Shown here: in pieces, positions 26,101 through 34,172 of the stretch
Numbering within the stretch: the first letter of the stretch is position 1
How the letters are laid out: each line of letters opens with the position of its first letter
Origin: an uncultured Bacteroidota bacterium
GTDB lineage: Bacteria > Bacteroidota > Bacteroidia > Chitinophagales > Chitinophagaceae
Reading direction: 5' to 3'
NCBI GenBank assembly: GCA_903887005.1
Contig: CAISOH010000008.1
Coordinates: 1 to 46,692 of the forward strand
DNA: 46,692 nt
Position numbers and translations under genes: made by a program
The notes under the pieces: model-generated
The model's database searches: none
What the model saw: the letters and a program-made list of their open reading frames with translations, nothing else
What the model was told of the DNA's origin: nothing

Positions 26101-26140
26101 TGGGTTAGTTGGGGGTTATTTCAACAATATACAAATTTTT

Positions 26141-28093
26141 ATGAAAATCAAATTATTGCTTACTTGTTCTGTTTTATTATTGCTTACGTTAAATGTATAT
26201 GCAGGAAGATATGCTGCATGCCGATATAATAAAGGAAAAGAGGTAGCAGAAAAAACGACACAAGCAGATCCTGGTGAAGATAATTATGATATTAAATACC
26301 TGAAGTTCAATCTTCATGTTACAGATACTTCTTTGTATTTATGGGGAGATGTGACAACAACAGCGCAAGTGACTGCAACTTCCATGAGCAATTATATTTT
26401 CGAACTGGATACATTGATGGTAATTGATTCAGCAATAGTTAACGGCACAGTACTCCCTGTTACAAATGCTGGCTTTGTAAGAACAATTACCCTGCCTGCT
26501 TCATTACCTAACAATTCTTTTTTTACAGCGCAAATATTTTACCACGGCTTTCCACCAACCGGCAGCGGTTTCTTTAATGGCGTTACACATGCTGTAAGTA
26601 CAGGCGGTACGCATATGTTATATACTGTCAGCGATCCATGGGTAGCGAAGGATTGGTGGCCTGCAAAACAGTCCTGCAATGATAAGATAGACTCGGTGGA
26701 CATGTTTATCACTGTTCCAGCTGGAGTAGTGGATGGGAGCAATGGCTTATTAAAAAATGTGGATAAAATATCCACACCCGGTTTCTGGACTTATCACTGG
26801 CAAACACACTACGCAATAGACTACTACCTTATTTCCATTGCGGTAGCGCGGTATTCCGAATACAAGTCATATTTGCATTTTTCGGGTAGCGCAGACTCTA
26901 TGCTCATTCAGAATTTCTTTTTGGATACTGCCAGCTTCAACCCGTTGTACAAGGCGAACTTTGATAGTGTGGGCCAGATTATTGATTACTTTTCTTCATT
27001 ATTCGGCAGGTATCCATTCTGGCAGGAAAAATATGGCGTATGCTATACTAATCTGGGCGGTGGTATGGAAAACCAGACAATGACCACGATAGGTGTACCG
27101 GGTACCGATATTATTGCACATGAATTAATGCATCAATGGTTTGGCGACAATGTAACTTATGCGACATGGGGAGAGATGTGGCTGAGCGAGGGTTTTGCTA
27201 CTTTTGCAGAGCAATTATTTCTGACTCACTTCTGGGGCGATGCTGCCGGGCTGGCACGCAGGCAGAAATATCTTAACATTGTTCTTGGTGATAATTGCGG
27301 TGAGGTGTATGTTACAGATACATCAGGCCCAACTACATTATTTAACCAAACCAGGGTATATTACAAAGGGCAGGGAATAGTAACTATGATGCGTAACCTG
27401 GCCCCATCGGACAGTGTATTTTTTCTGGCGTTGCGCACTTACCAGCAGCAATATGGATTAGGTAATGCAAGCATAGACAATATGGTAGCTATAGTGGACT
27501 CTCTTTATGGGTTTAGCCTCGATAGTTTCTTTCATCAATGGATATATGGTTCGGGCTACCCGTTATATTCCATTACCTGGGACCAGGTGGGCTCAACTGT
27601 CATCGTGAAATTAGTCCAAACCACATCATGCCCATCCAAAACGAAACTTTTCTATACCCCAGTAGAGCTGGAATTTCTTTCTTCCTCCGCCAGTGCAAGT
27701 ACTACAGTACAGGCATATAATACAGCAAATACCCAGATATTTACATTTGATTGGGCGCAACCAATGGACTCCCTCATCCTGAACCCTGATGTATTGACAA
27801 TTTGCAGAAAAAGCAGCGCAATAAAACAAGACACCACCTTACGCTTATACTTAGAGAGTGGCCGTGTTTTTTCGAATACCATAAAAATATTTCCAAATCC
27901 TTCAAAAAATTACTGGCAAATTGTACACTTGCCTGAAAACACAGGGCTTACCCTTTCAGATATGAGCGGCCGTAGTCTATGGAAAGGAGAGAGTGTAAAA
28001 GGAAGCGCTATTATTCCCGGAGATAGCTTGCCTGCGGGTAACTATTTATTAAAGGTAGGTAATGGGGATAGTGTGAAGCTGGTGCATTGGTAA
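26141..28093 (+). CDS. M1-family metallopeptidase with T9SS sorting domain
   Basis: A 650-residue secreted aminopeptidase-like zinc protease. Signal peptide at 1-21, an N-terminal beta-sandwich domain, then the substrate-anchoring GGGMENQ (near 305-311) and the zinc motif HELMHQWFGD (His327, Glu328, His331) with Glu350 in WLSEGF, exactly 18 residues after the second His as in gluzincin M1 enzymes. A helical region follows. The last 70 residues (IKIFPNPSKNYWQIV ... GNYLLKVGNGDSVKLV) form a T9SS sorting domain. Probably extracellular or cell-surface protein degradation. Divergent from the BNR-repeat protein. Confidence 0.92.
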   Translation: MKIKLLLTCSVLLLLTLNVYAGRYAACRYNKGKEVAEKTTQADPGEDNYDIKYLKFNLHVTDTSLYLWGDVTTTAQVTATSMSNYIFELDTLMVIDSAIVNGTVLPVTNAGFVRTITLPASLPNNSFFTAQIFYHGFPPTGSGFFNGVTHAVSTGGTHMLYTVSDPWVAKDWWPAKQSCNDKIDSVDMFITVPAGVVDGSNGLLKNVDKISTPGFWTYHWQTHYAIDYYLISIAVARYSEYKSYLHFSGSADSMLIQNFFLDTASFNPLYKANFDSVGQIIDYFSSLFGRYPFWQEKYGVCYTNLGGGMENQTMTTIGVPGTDIIAHELMHQWFGDNVTYATWGEMWLSEGFATFAEQLFLTHFWGDAAGLARRQKYLNIVLGDNCGEVYVTDTSGPTTLFNQTRVYYKGQGIVTMMRNLAPSDSVFFLALRTYQQQYGLGNASIDNMVAIVDSLYGFSLDSFFHQWIYGSGYPLYSITWDQVGSTVIVKLVQTTSCPSKTKLFYTPVELEFLSSSASASTTVQAYNTANTQIFTFDWAQPMDSLILNPDVLTICRKSSAIKQDTTLRLYLESGRVFSNTIKIFPNPSKNYWQIVHLPENTGLTLSDMSGRSLWKGESVKGSAIIPGDSLPAGNYLLKVGNGDSVKLVHW

Positions 28094-28134
28094 GTGAAAC
28101 TGACAAAATAAATTTTATAATAAAAGTTGATAAT

Positions 28135-28153
28135 GCTGCCCTGAAAAGGCAGC
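28135..28153. terminator. Small GC hairpin after M1 peptidase gene
   Basis: GCTGCC - CTGAAAA - GGCAGC forms a 6-bp GC-rich stem 42 nt after the peptidase stop. There is no T-run downstream, so termination activity is doubtful. Confidence 0.3.
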
Positions 28154-28196
28154 CAATAAAAGCGATGGGTATTACCAACAGGCTAAATCAGCAAAA

Positions 28197-28826
28197 ATGA
28201 AAACACTACTACTTGCATTATTATCAATGGTTATTGCCGCAACCGAATCTTACGGACAACAATACCTCTTTTATCTGCACGGAGCAATAGTAGAAGACCA
28301 GGGGGCTGATGCAGTTTCACCGCAGTTCGGTAAATACGAATACAATAACATTCTGAATGCCTTCCGGAAAGAAAAATTTAAAGTAATAAGCGAGGTAAGG
28401 GCAAAGGATACAGACCCGGAAACCTATGCCCATAAGGTGGTGAAGCAAATAGACAGCTTATTAAAAACAGGCGCTAAACCAAATAATATAACAGTAGTTG
28501 GCGCATCTAAGGGATGTTTGATAGCCATGTATGTTTCTTCTTTTCTTAAAAACAAGGACGTCAATTTTGTTTTTCTCGCGGGTTGTTTTGGTAATATTTC
28601 AACCATGTCTCCCGACATAAATTTTTGCGGTAACATTTTATCCATCCATGAAAAAAGCGATGGCATAGGGCGCTCCTGTGCAGAACTTAAAAAAAGGTCA
28701 TCTCAGGCCATTCCGCATTACAAAGAGATAGAATTGAATACCGGCCTTAAGCACGGATTTATTTACAAGCCTTTACAGGAATGGGTTGCTCCTGCTATTA
28801 AATGGGCACGGAATGATTATGAGTAG
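28197..28826 (+). CDS. secreted alpha/beta hydrolase
   Basis: A 209-residue protein with a signal peptide (about 1-20, ending ESYGQ). Order fits an alpha/beta hydrolase: FYLHGA (oxyanion-loop region, near 23-28), the nucleophile elbow VVGASKGC (GxSxG with Ser near 103), and a late His in TGLKHGFIY. The acid residue is not clear. The elbow has Lys after Ser, less usual but seen in small esterases. Substrate unknown. It follows the M1 peptidase after 103 nt on the same strand and may be expressed separately. Confidence 0.72.
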   Translation: MKTLLLALLSMVIAATESYGQQYLFYLHGAIVEDQGADAVSPQFGKYEYNNILNAFRKEKFKVISEVRAKDTDPETYAHKVVKQIDSLLKTGAKPNNITVVGASKGCLIAMYVSSFLKNKDVNFVFLAGCFGNISTMSPDINFCGNILSIHEKSDGIGRSCAELKKRSSQAIPHYKEIELNTGLKHGFIYKPLQEWVAPAIKWARNDYE

Positions 28827-28841
28827 CCGGAGAAGAGAAAC

Positions 28842-30053
28842 TTATTTTGTTAACGATCCCCAATTACTCTTTACATCAAAATAACTGTTCAATTCTTCCG
28901 GTGTTGTTTTCTTCCAGAGGATCAGGGTATGCTGGTCTTTTACAATGGTCAAGTCCATTTTGCAGGTCAGCAATTCATTATTTCTGTTTGCTACTGCAAT
29001 TAACCGCGCCTGGTAACCAATGGGGATATTTTCAAAATATCTGGTGCCGCTTTCCATCCTGTTATTAAACATATTATTGATGAACGTGTTAATATCCTTA
29101 TATACAAGATAGACATACGCAATTGCAATGCTATCTTTTGGGTTAATGGTATAGGTTATATTTGTTCTCACTACATCCGGAAATAATTTGTCGCAATTGA
29201 TCCAGCCGAGTTTTTTGATGTTGGTAATGTCATACAAACTTTCGTTTAATTTTTTAGATGCAATAATATATTTTTTCTCTTTTTCGAAAGAGATAGAATC
29301 CTGTATATACTGCTGTATTCGCTGCTTTATCAATGTTTCCTTCCTTATTACATCAGCTTTCTTCTTCATTACGCCTAATGAGGCAGTATCTCTTTTGAAA
29401 TTACCCGTATCGCCAAAATACCCCATTAATTTGTAGTTGTCAGAATTATAAACCATTATAGATTTGTTACCCACAGTATCCTTCGTATCAATGCTATACC
29501 CGTTTTTTGAAGTAAGAAGCTCTTTGGTCGGCTGCCAGTTAATAAGACCATCACTTTCCCGCTGCCCGTAATAGAGCCCCATGGCGCTGTCTGTAATTTT
29601 CGGGAAAGCTATTTTCAGCGCCTTATCTTTTTTCAATTTCAGCTGTCTGCCACCCGAGGTCATATTGACATAATAAGCCCCACCGGAAACGAGTAAATTT
29701 CCATTAGAAATTGTTTGTGCATTGGCCCTTGTGAGATCGGCCTGGTTGGTAATTTCTTTTAGTTCCACGATTACATTATTACCGGGTGCCTGCCCGTCTT
29801 CCGTTTCCAGGTCGCCGGGTGTTAAGAAAATCACTGTTCCTTTTTTCCCCCTGATCAGGGATAGCTGGTTGCCGGGCGCGGAAAATAGCTGCGAAGGCAC
29901 GTCCATCTTTTTTATGGTTTCATTTAAATTTTCCGCGTCCTGTTTCATTCTTAATGAGTCGGCCCTGTGGTCAACAGCAGAAGGTTTTGGAGTATTGTTG
30001 CAAGCCACATAAAACAGGCTTCCTGCAGTTAAAAGAATCGCTGGTATTTTCAT
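28842..30053 (-). CDS. hypothetical lipoprotein
   Basis: A 403-residue protein with a lipoprotein signal (MKIPAILLTAGSLFYVAC, Cys18). A central segment with GNLLVSGGAYYVNMTSGGRQLKL resembles a motif common in uncharacterised Bacteroidota surface lipoproteins, in which a beta-rich domain precedes an Ig-like or carboxypeptidase-regulatory fold. The middle part (about 230-275) is charged and helical. I do not recognise an enzymatic motif. It is convergent with the alpha/beta hydrolase, only 15 nt apart, and divergent from the TonB-domain gene. Function unknown. Confidence 0.7.
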   Translation of the reverse strand: MKIPAILLTAGSLFYVACNNTPKPSAVDHRADSLRMKQDAENLNETIKKMDVPSQLFSAPGNQLSLIRGKKGTVIFLTPGDLETEDGQAPGNNVIVELKEITNQADLTRANAQTISNGNLLVSGGAYYVNMTSGGRQLKLKKDKALKIAFPKITDSAMGLYYGQRESDGLINWQPTKELLTSKNGYSIDTKDTVGNKSIMVYNSDNYKLMGYFGDTGNFKRDTASLGVMKKKADVIRKETLIKQRIQQYIQDSISFEKEKKYIIASKKLNESLYDITNIKKLGWINCDKLFPDVVRTNITYTINPKDSIAIAYVYLVYKDINTFINNMFNNRMESGTRYFENIPIGYQARLIAVANRNNELLTCKMDLTIVKDQHTLILWKKTTPEELNSYFDVKSNWGSLTK

Positions 30054-30251
30054 AACAGGTATTTTTATTGTGGAATATATATGAAAGCTACAAACAATAA
30101 ACGAAAAATTGCATAATTTATTTTAGAAAATATTCAGGAATTAGTATAAGCTTCAACTCATTCGCCTGTTACAATTTGTGGTTTTATCATGAACAACGCA
30201 CGAATGACTAAGTTATTTGTAACCTCTTTAAAGCACTTTCATCTTTTTCAT

Positions 30252-30259
30252 TACTTTTG
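30252..30259 (+). promoter_or_regulatory. -7 promoter element of TonB-domain gene
   Basis: TACTTTTG matches TAnnTTTG and lies 29 nt before ATG 30289. The best -33 match is TTTA (30227-30230) at 21-nt spacing. It sits in a 235-nt divergent interval that otherwise shows only AT-rich sequence. Confidence 0.4.
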
Positions 30260-30288
30260 AACAAACACACCATAATCAAATACCCACA

Positions 30289-31251
30289 ATGCACAAAAGC
30301 GTTTTCTTACTGATTTTCCTTTGCGCTTTCTTATCAGCCGAAGCCCAAAATGAGCGGATTTATTACGACGAACAATGGCAGGTAACTAAAAAACGAAAAG
30401 CAGACTGGTATCGTGAGTACACCTTACAAGTACCGGATAATATTATTAAAATAGAAGACCATTATATTGATGGCCCTTTATACAAGACCGGATACCAAAC
30501 CACTATTCAATCCAATAGTTGTATGTACAGGGTTGGGCCAATTGTTTTTTATGATCGGGAAGGGCATAAGTTAAGGGAAGGGCAATATAAAAATGGAATA
30601 AGAACAGGAACCTGGAAATACTACTACAGAGGTACCGACGTAATTAGATATGAATGTCATTACGCACAGGACACCGGAGAGCATATGGACTATGCATTAA
30701 GTTACGATTCTGCAACGCATAAGCTAAAATATAAAACGGTTTATCTGGATTCCAATAAAACATTAATTTGGAACTATACTGCAACCGATTCAACTTTTAG
30801 AGAAATCACCGATTCAAGCAGTGCTAATAACCAAACAAAGATTAAACAGTATAAAGACCTCAAAGCTAAAAATTCCGAACTAATATGCTATAACGAGAAT
30901 GGGGAAATAATTCCATGTGACACAATTCTTCAAGACTCGTCTCATCAGGTGTATTCTTATGTTCGGCAAATGCCCAGGGCAAAATTTGATATGTTATATT
31001 ACCTCATGCACAATTTGCATTATCCGAAACAAGCGATAAAGGAGAATACCGAAGGGAGGGTATTGATCAAGTTTGTAGTAGATGAAGATGGTGCCATTGC
31101 CAACCCGAAGATATTTAAAAGTATTGGTGGCGGTTGCGATGAAGATGCGTTAAGAGTTATTTCTGAAATGCCTTACTGGCAACCAGGAATTCAAAACGGT
31201 GACCCGGTAAGAGTCTTTTTTACTTTGCCCATTGTATTCAAATTGAAATAG
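30289..31251 (+). CDS. MORN-like repeat protein with C-terminal TonB domain
   Basis: A 320-residue protein with a signal peptide (about 1-19, ending SAEAQ). The middle has MORN-like repeats (EGQYKNGIRTGTWKYYYRG near 99-117). The C-terminal 90 residues (NLHYPKQAIKENTEGRVLIKFVVDEDGAI ... GGGCDEDALRVI ... VFFTLPIVFKLK) match the TonB C-terminal fold used to contact TonB-dependent transporters. There is no N-terminal anchor apart from the signal, so it would be periplasmic. This architecture is common in Bacteroidota and is often annotated as energy transducer TonB; ExbB and ExbD genes are not nearby. Direct energy-transducing function is doubtful. Confidence 0.82.
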   Translation: MHKSVFLLIFLCAFLSAEAQNERIYYDEQWQVTKKRKADWYREYTLQVPDNIIKIEDHYIDGPLYKTGYQTTIQSNSCMYRVGPIVFYDREGHKLREGQYKNGIRTGTWKYYYRGTDVIRYECHYAQDTGEHMDYALSYDSATHKLKYKTVYLDSNKTLIWNYTATDSTFREITDSSSANNQTKIKQYKDLKAKNSELICYNENGEIIPCDTILQDSSHQVYSYVRQMPRAKFDMLYYLMHNLHYPKQAIKENTEGRVLIKFVVDEDGAIANPKIFKSIGGGCDEDALRVISEMPYWQPGIQNGDPVRVFFTLPIVFKLK

Positions 31252-31394
31252 TTACCCAGCCTTATGCTCCTTCCGGGCGCAAGTTTGTGGAAGAGCCATG
31301 GGCGAAGGAAACTTGTGTCTGAGCAAACTTACCGGTTTGCATCCGGTAATAGGCTAACAAATGATAGGGACAACTGCAAGTCAGCAAGAGAAAT

Positions 31395-31419
31395 GGCTAC
31401 GCACTGCGTAGCAAATTGG
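31395..31419. repeat. Palindrome-bearing copy of a DUF1016 gene segment
   Basis: Contains GCTACGCA-C-TGCGTAGC (31396-31412), a perfect 8-bp dyad, followed by AAATTGG. The 25 nt differ at only three positions from 31794-31818 inside the DUF1016 gene. Weaker similarity appears to continue for about 40 nt, suggesting a decayed duplication. The surrounding 31252-31508 gap has no other supported gene. Confidence 0.6.
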
Positions 31420-31471
31420 GAAGGCCACTCGGTTTTGGTTATGATCTGGCATAGTCTATTTTTATTTTTGG

Positions 31472-31479
31472 TATTTTTG
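31472..31479 (+). promoter_or_regulatory. -7 promoter element of DUF1016 gene
   Basis: TATTTTTG matches TAnnTTTG, 29 nt before ATG 31509. A second identical box lies at 31463-31470. No TTTG was seen at the right distance for either. Confidence 0.35.
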
Positions 31480-31508
31480 TAGCCCATTGCAGAATCAAAA
31501 ACTTCAAA

Positions 31509-32537
31509 ATGGTGCAATTAGAGAAATCATTTATAGCTGACATTAAGAACATTCTTGCCGTTGCAAGGCAGAAGGCCTACACTACCATAAACTCTACAAT
31601 GGTACAGGCTTACTGGCATATTGGTAAACGTATAATAGAGGAAAACCAGAAGGGGAAAGAAAGAGCTGCTTATGGAGATGCGCTGCTTAAAGAACTTTCA
31701 AAGTCGCTTACACACGATCTTGGTAATGGTTTTTCTTATGCAAATCTTAAAAATTTCAGGCAATTTTATCTTACTTTTCCCGAATTTGAAAAAGGCTACA
31801 CACTGTGTAGCGAATTGGCGTGGTCACATTACAGGTTAATAATGAGAGTGGAGAACCCGCTTGCACGTGCTTATTATTTGAATGAATGTGCCGGCCAAAA
31901 CTGGAGTGTCCGTGTACTTCAAAGAAACATTAGTACATTTTATTATGAAAGGCTTTTATCTTCTCAACAGAAAAAAGAAGCGCTGGCGCATGGCAATCAC
32001 GTGGAAAAGCAATCACTTGCTGATTTTATTAAAGATCCATACGTCTTCGAATTTCTAAATATTCCCCAACCTTATTTAGCGAATGAGAAAGAAATAGAGA
32101 CCGCATTAATTGACAACCTGCAACAGTTTTTACTGGAACTTGGCAAAGGTTTTTCATTTGTAAGCAGGCAATTTCGTATCAGCACTGAAACCACCCATTT
32201 TTCAATTGATCTTGTTTTTTACAATTATATTCTAAAATGCTTTGTGCTCTTTGACTTAAAGACCGGGAAACTTACTCACCAGGATACCGGGCAGATGGAT
32301 ATGTACATTAAAATGTTTGATGATCTTAAACGCACGGAAGGAGATAATCCTACTATTGGCGTCATACTATGCAGCCAGAAAGATGAAACGGTAGTAAAAT
32401 ACTCCATTCTCAAAGACAATGAACAGCTTTTTGCCACTAAATACCGCTTATACCTGCCTTCTGAAGAAGAGTTAATTGCAGAAATAGAACGTGAGAAGCG
32501 CCTGATAAATGAACAGCTTAAAAATATGGAAGAGTGA
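31509..32537 (+). CDS. DUF1016/YhcG-family protein with PDDEXK nuclease domain
   Basis: A 342-residue protein. N-terminal DUF1016_N-type domain (about 10-165: AYWHIGKRIIEENQKG, then SELAWSHYRLIMRVEN) followed by a PDDEXK nuclease domain (about 170-330). Candidate catalytic residues are Asp234 in FSIDLVFYN and Asp249-x-Lys251 in LFDLKTG. The YhcG family is often tied to mobile elements, restriction and defence regions, but the biochemical role is little known. The segment encoding GYTLCSEL (residues 96-103) contains a 17-nt perfect palindrome. A TPR gene follows 18 nt downstream. A related decayed segment precedes the gene. Confidence 0.88.
   Translation: MVQLEKSFIADIKNILAVARQKAYTTINSTMVQAYWHIGKRIIEENQKGKERAAYGDALLKELSKSLTHDLGNGFSYANLKNFRQFYLTFPEFEKGYTLCSELAWSHYRLIMRVENPLARAYYLNECAGQNWSVRVLQRNISTFYYERLLSSQQKKEALAHGNHVEKQSLADFIKDPYVFEFLNIPQPYLANEKEIETALIDNLQQFLLELGKGFSFVSRQFRISTETTHFSIDLVFYNYILKCFVLFDLKTGKLTHQDTGQMDMYIKMFDDLKRTEGDNPTIGVILCSQKDETVVKYSILKDNEQLFATKYRLYLPSEEELIAEIEREKRLINEQLKNMEE
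31794..31818. repeat. In-gene copy of the 17-nt palindrome
   Basis: GCTACACA-C-TGTGTAGC (31795-31811) is a perfect 8-bp dyad within the DUF1016 coding sequence. Compared with 31396-31412 the G-to-A change in one arm is matched by C-to-T in the other, so pairing is kept. Confidence 0.7.
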
Positions 32538-32555
32538 AGTTTTTGAACTAATAAT

Positions 32556-33239
32556 ATGAAAAGCAGCTTTGTTTTTTTTCTGATCACCCTTTTAAAAACT
32601 ACTGATGGCTTCTGTCAGAATGGAAGTAAAATTATCAGCTATGAACCATATACTCCTACGACATCCGCTAAGGCAAAAGAGTATTATAATAATGGCCATG
32701 ATTATATATTGGGGCAAAACTTCAGAGAAGCTGTTGAGGCCTTAAGCCTTGCAATTGACATTGATCCGGATTATGTTGACGCATATGATGATCTAAGCCT
32801 GGCATACAGGCAAATTAACAGACTCGATAGTGCCGAATATTTTTATTTGATTTCTCACCAGAAATACCCGTTAGGGACGGTAGCTATAAAGAATATGGCT
32901 GTTGTGGAAGAACGAAGAGGGCACTATAAAAAGGCAGTTGAATATTATAATAAAGCGCTTGCTGTTAATTCTAAAGATCCGGAAATTTACTATGGATTGT
33001 CAAAGATGTATCTGATGCTTAAAATGTTTCATGACGCGCTGGACAATGGCAACACCGCAGAAAAGTATTATAAGCAAATGGACAATCCACACATGGGAGA
33101 CTTGTATGGTGTCCTTTGCACTATTCATTATATGCTGAATAATAGCCAATTGGCAAGGAAATATATGGGCCTCGCTCAGGAAGCCGGGATAAAAATTGAT
33201 CCCCAAATTTCAGGGTGGTTAGAAACAATAACAAAATAA
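32556..33239 (+). CDS. secreted tetratricopeptide-repeat protein
   Basis: A 227-residue protein with a short N-terminal signal-like segment (about 1-19). TPR units start near 42 (AKEYYNNGHDYILGQNFREAVEALSLAIDID), 76, 110 (VVEERRGHYKKAVEYYNKALAVN) and 144, with a final partial helix pair. TPR proteins mediate protein-protein contacts; partner unknown. It begins 18 nt after the DUF1016 gene, so co-transcription is likely even though a functional link is unproven. It is convergent with ppx, 42 nt away. Confidence 0.82.
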   Translation: MKSSFVFFLITLLKTTDGFCQNGSKIISYEPYTPTTSAKAKEYYNNGHDYILGQNFREAVEALSLAIDIDPDYVDAYDDLSLAYRQINRLDSAEYFYLISHQKYPLGTVAIKNMAVVEERRGHYKKAVEYYNKALAVNSKDPEIYYGLSKMYLMLKMFHDALDNGNTAEKYYKQMDNPHMGDLYGVLCTIHYMLNNSQLARKYMGLAQEAGIKIDPQISGWLETITK

Positions 33240-33281
33240 AACCAATTTCTATTTCCTGAAATTCGCTCTGTTTTTGAACTG

Positions 33282-34172
33282 TCAGCTAAGTTTTGCCATC
33301 TGCTCGTTATACAGCATTTTTATAAGTCCGTCAGCGAGGCCTATCTTGGGTACATAAATTTCATCAGCAAGCGCCCAGCGCATAATGGATATATAAACCT
33401 GGAGAGCCGGAACAATAACATCTGCCCTGTCTTCCCTGAACTGGTAAAGGTGTTTACGTTCCTCAAGAGGTGTATAGCTTAGTTCTTTGTAGTAGTCTTT
33501 CAGCAGATCAAGTGAAAGCGGCCTGCCTTCTTTGCGTTTGGACATAGAAAATATCTTGTTGATATTACCGCCCGTTCCAATAGCTTCAAGCGGTTGGTAA
33601 TTGCGCGCGTAGGTTTTAATATACCATTTCATGTGTTCCCATTGCTCATCCGAAACTTTATTATGCAACATGCGTATGGTACCGATATTAAAGGATTCTT
33701 TGAAGATGGTATGATTATGTGAAAAGAGGGTAATCTCCGTGCTGCCGCCGCCTACGTCTATATACAGGTATGATTTGTTATCGCTGAGTTTTTCGGCAAT
33801 GTGGGTCTCATAAATAATATTGGCTTCTTCCTGGCCTGTAATAATATTTATTTTGAGCCCCGTTTCTGCAAATATCTCTTCCAGTATTTTGCTGCCATTT
33901 GTTGCATCCCGCATGGCCGAGGTTGCGCAGGCTTTATATGCTTTTACGTCGTAGATGTTCATTAAAAGCTTGTAAGCTTTCAGTGTTTCTATAAGTTTCT
34001 TCTTCTTTTCATCAGTAACGTACCCTTTATCAAACACATCAAAACCGAGTCGCAGGGGTATGCGCAGTAATGTAAGCTTAGTAAAATCAACGGAGCCATC
34101 TTTATACAAAGCAGCTTCGGATATTAATAAGCGCGCGGCATTAGAGCCTATATCAATAGCTGCAAGTATCAA
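33282..34172 (-). CDS. ppx: exopolyphosphatase / Ppx-GppA family phosphatase
   Basis: A 296-residue enzyme of the actin-like ASKHA fold that hydrolyses terminal phosphates of polyphosphate, or pppGpp. Phosphate-1 motif DIGSNAARLLI near 6-16, phosphate-2/DVGGGSTEI near 140-148, and GTGGNINKIF near 205. It is the short form lacking the C-terminal HD-like domain of E. coli Ppx. Its start overlaps the end of ppk1 by 4 nt, indicating translational coupling and coordinate control of polyphosphate synthesis and breakdown. Confidence 0.9.
   Translation of the reverse strand: MILAAIDIGSNAARLLISEAALYKDGSVDFTKLTLLRIPLRLGFDVFDKGYVTDEKKKKLIETLKAYKLLMNIYDVKAYKACATSAMRDATNGSKILEEIFAETGLKINIITGQEEANIIYETHIAEKLSDNKSYLYIDVGGGSTEITLFSHNHTIFKESFNIGTIRMLHNKVSDEQWEHMKWYIKTYARNYQPLEAIGTGGNINKIFSMSKRKEGRPLSLDLLKDYYKELSYTPLEERKHLYQFREDRADVIVPALQVYISIMRWALADEIYVPKIGLADGLIKMLYNEQMAKLS

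Noticed and set aside
26095-26108. DtxR-type box TTAGGTTGGGTTAG
   Set aside because: Matches the local mntR operator at only 9 of 14 positions and is not a dyad. Context gives no metal link.
26095-26120. G-quadruplex or telomere-like sequence
   Set aside because: Only three G-tracts of uneven length. Not enough for a convincing quadruplex.
31264-31482. 72-codon ORF upstream of DUF1016
   Set aside because: It covers the palindrome copy, but the frame aligning with the DUF1016 gene is a different one and is broken. Treated as remnant, not a gene.
31509-33239. Complete restriction or defence system around the DUF1016 nuclease
   Set aside because: No methyltransferase, helicase or restriction subunit nearby; neighbours are a TonB-domain and a TPR protein.
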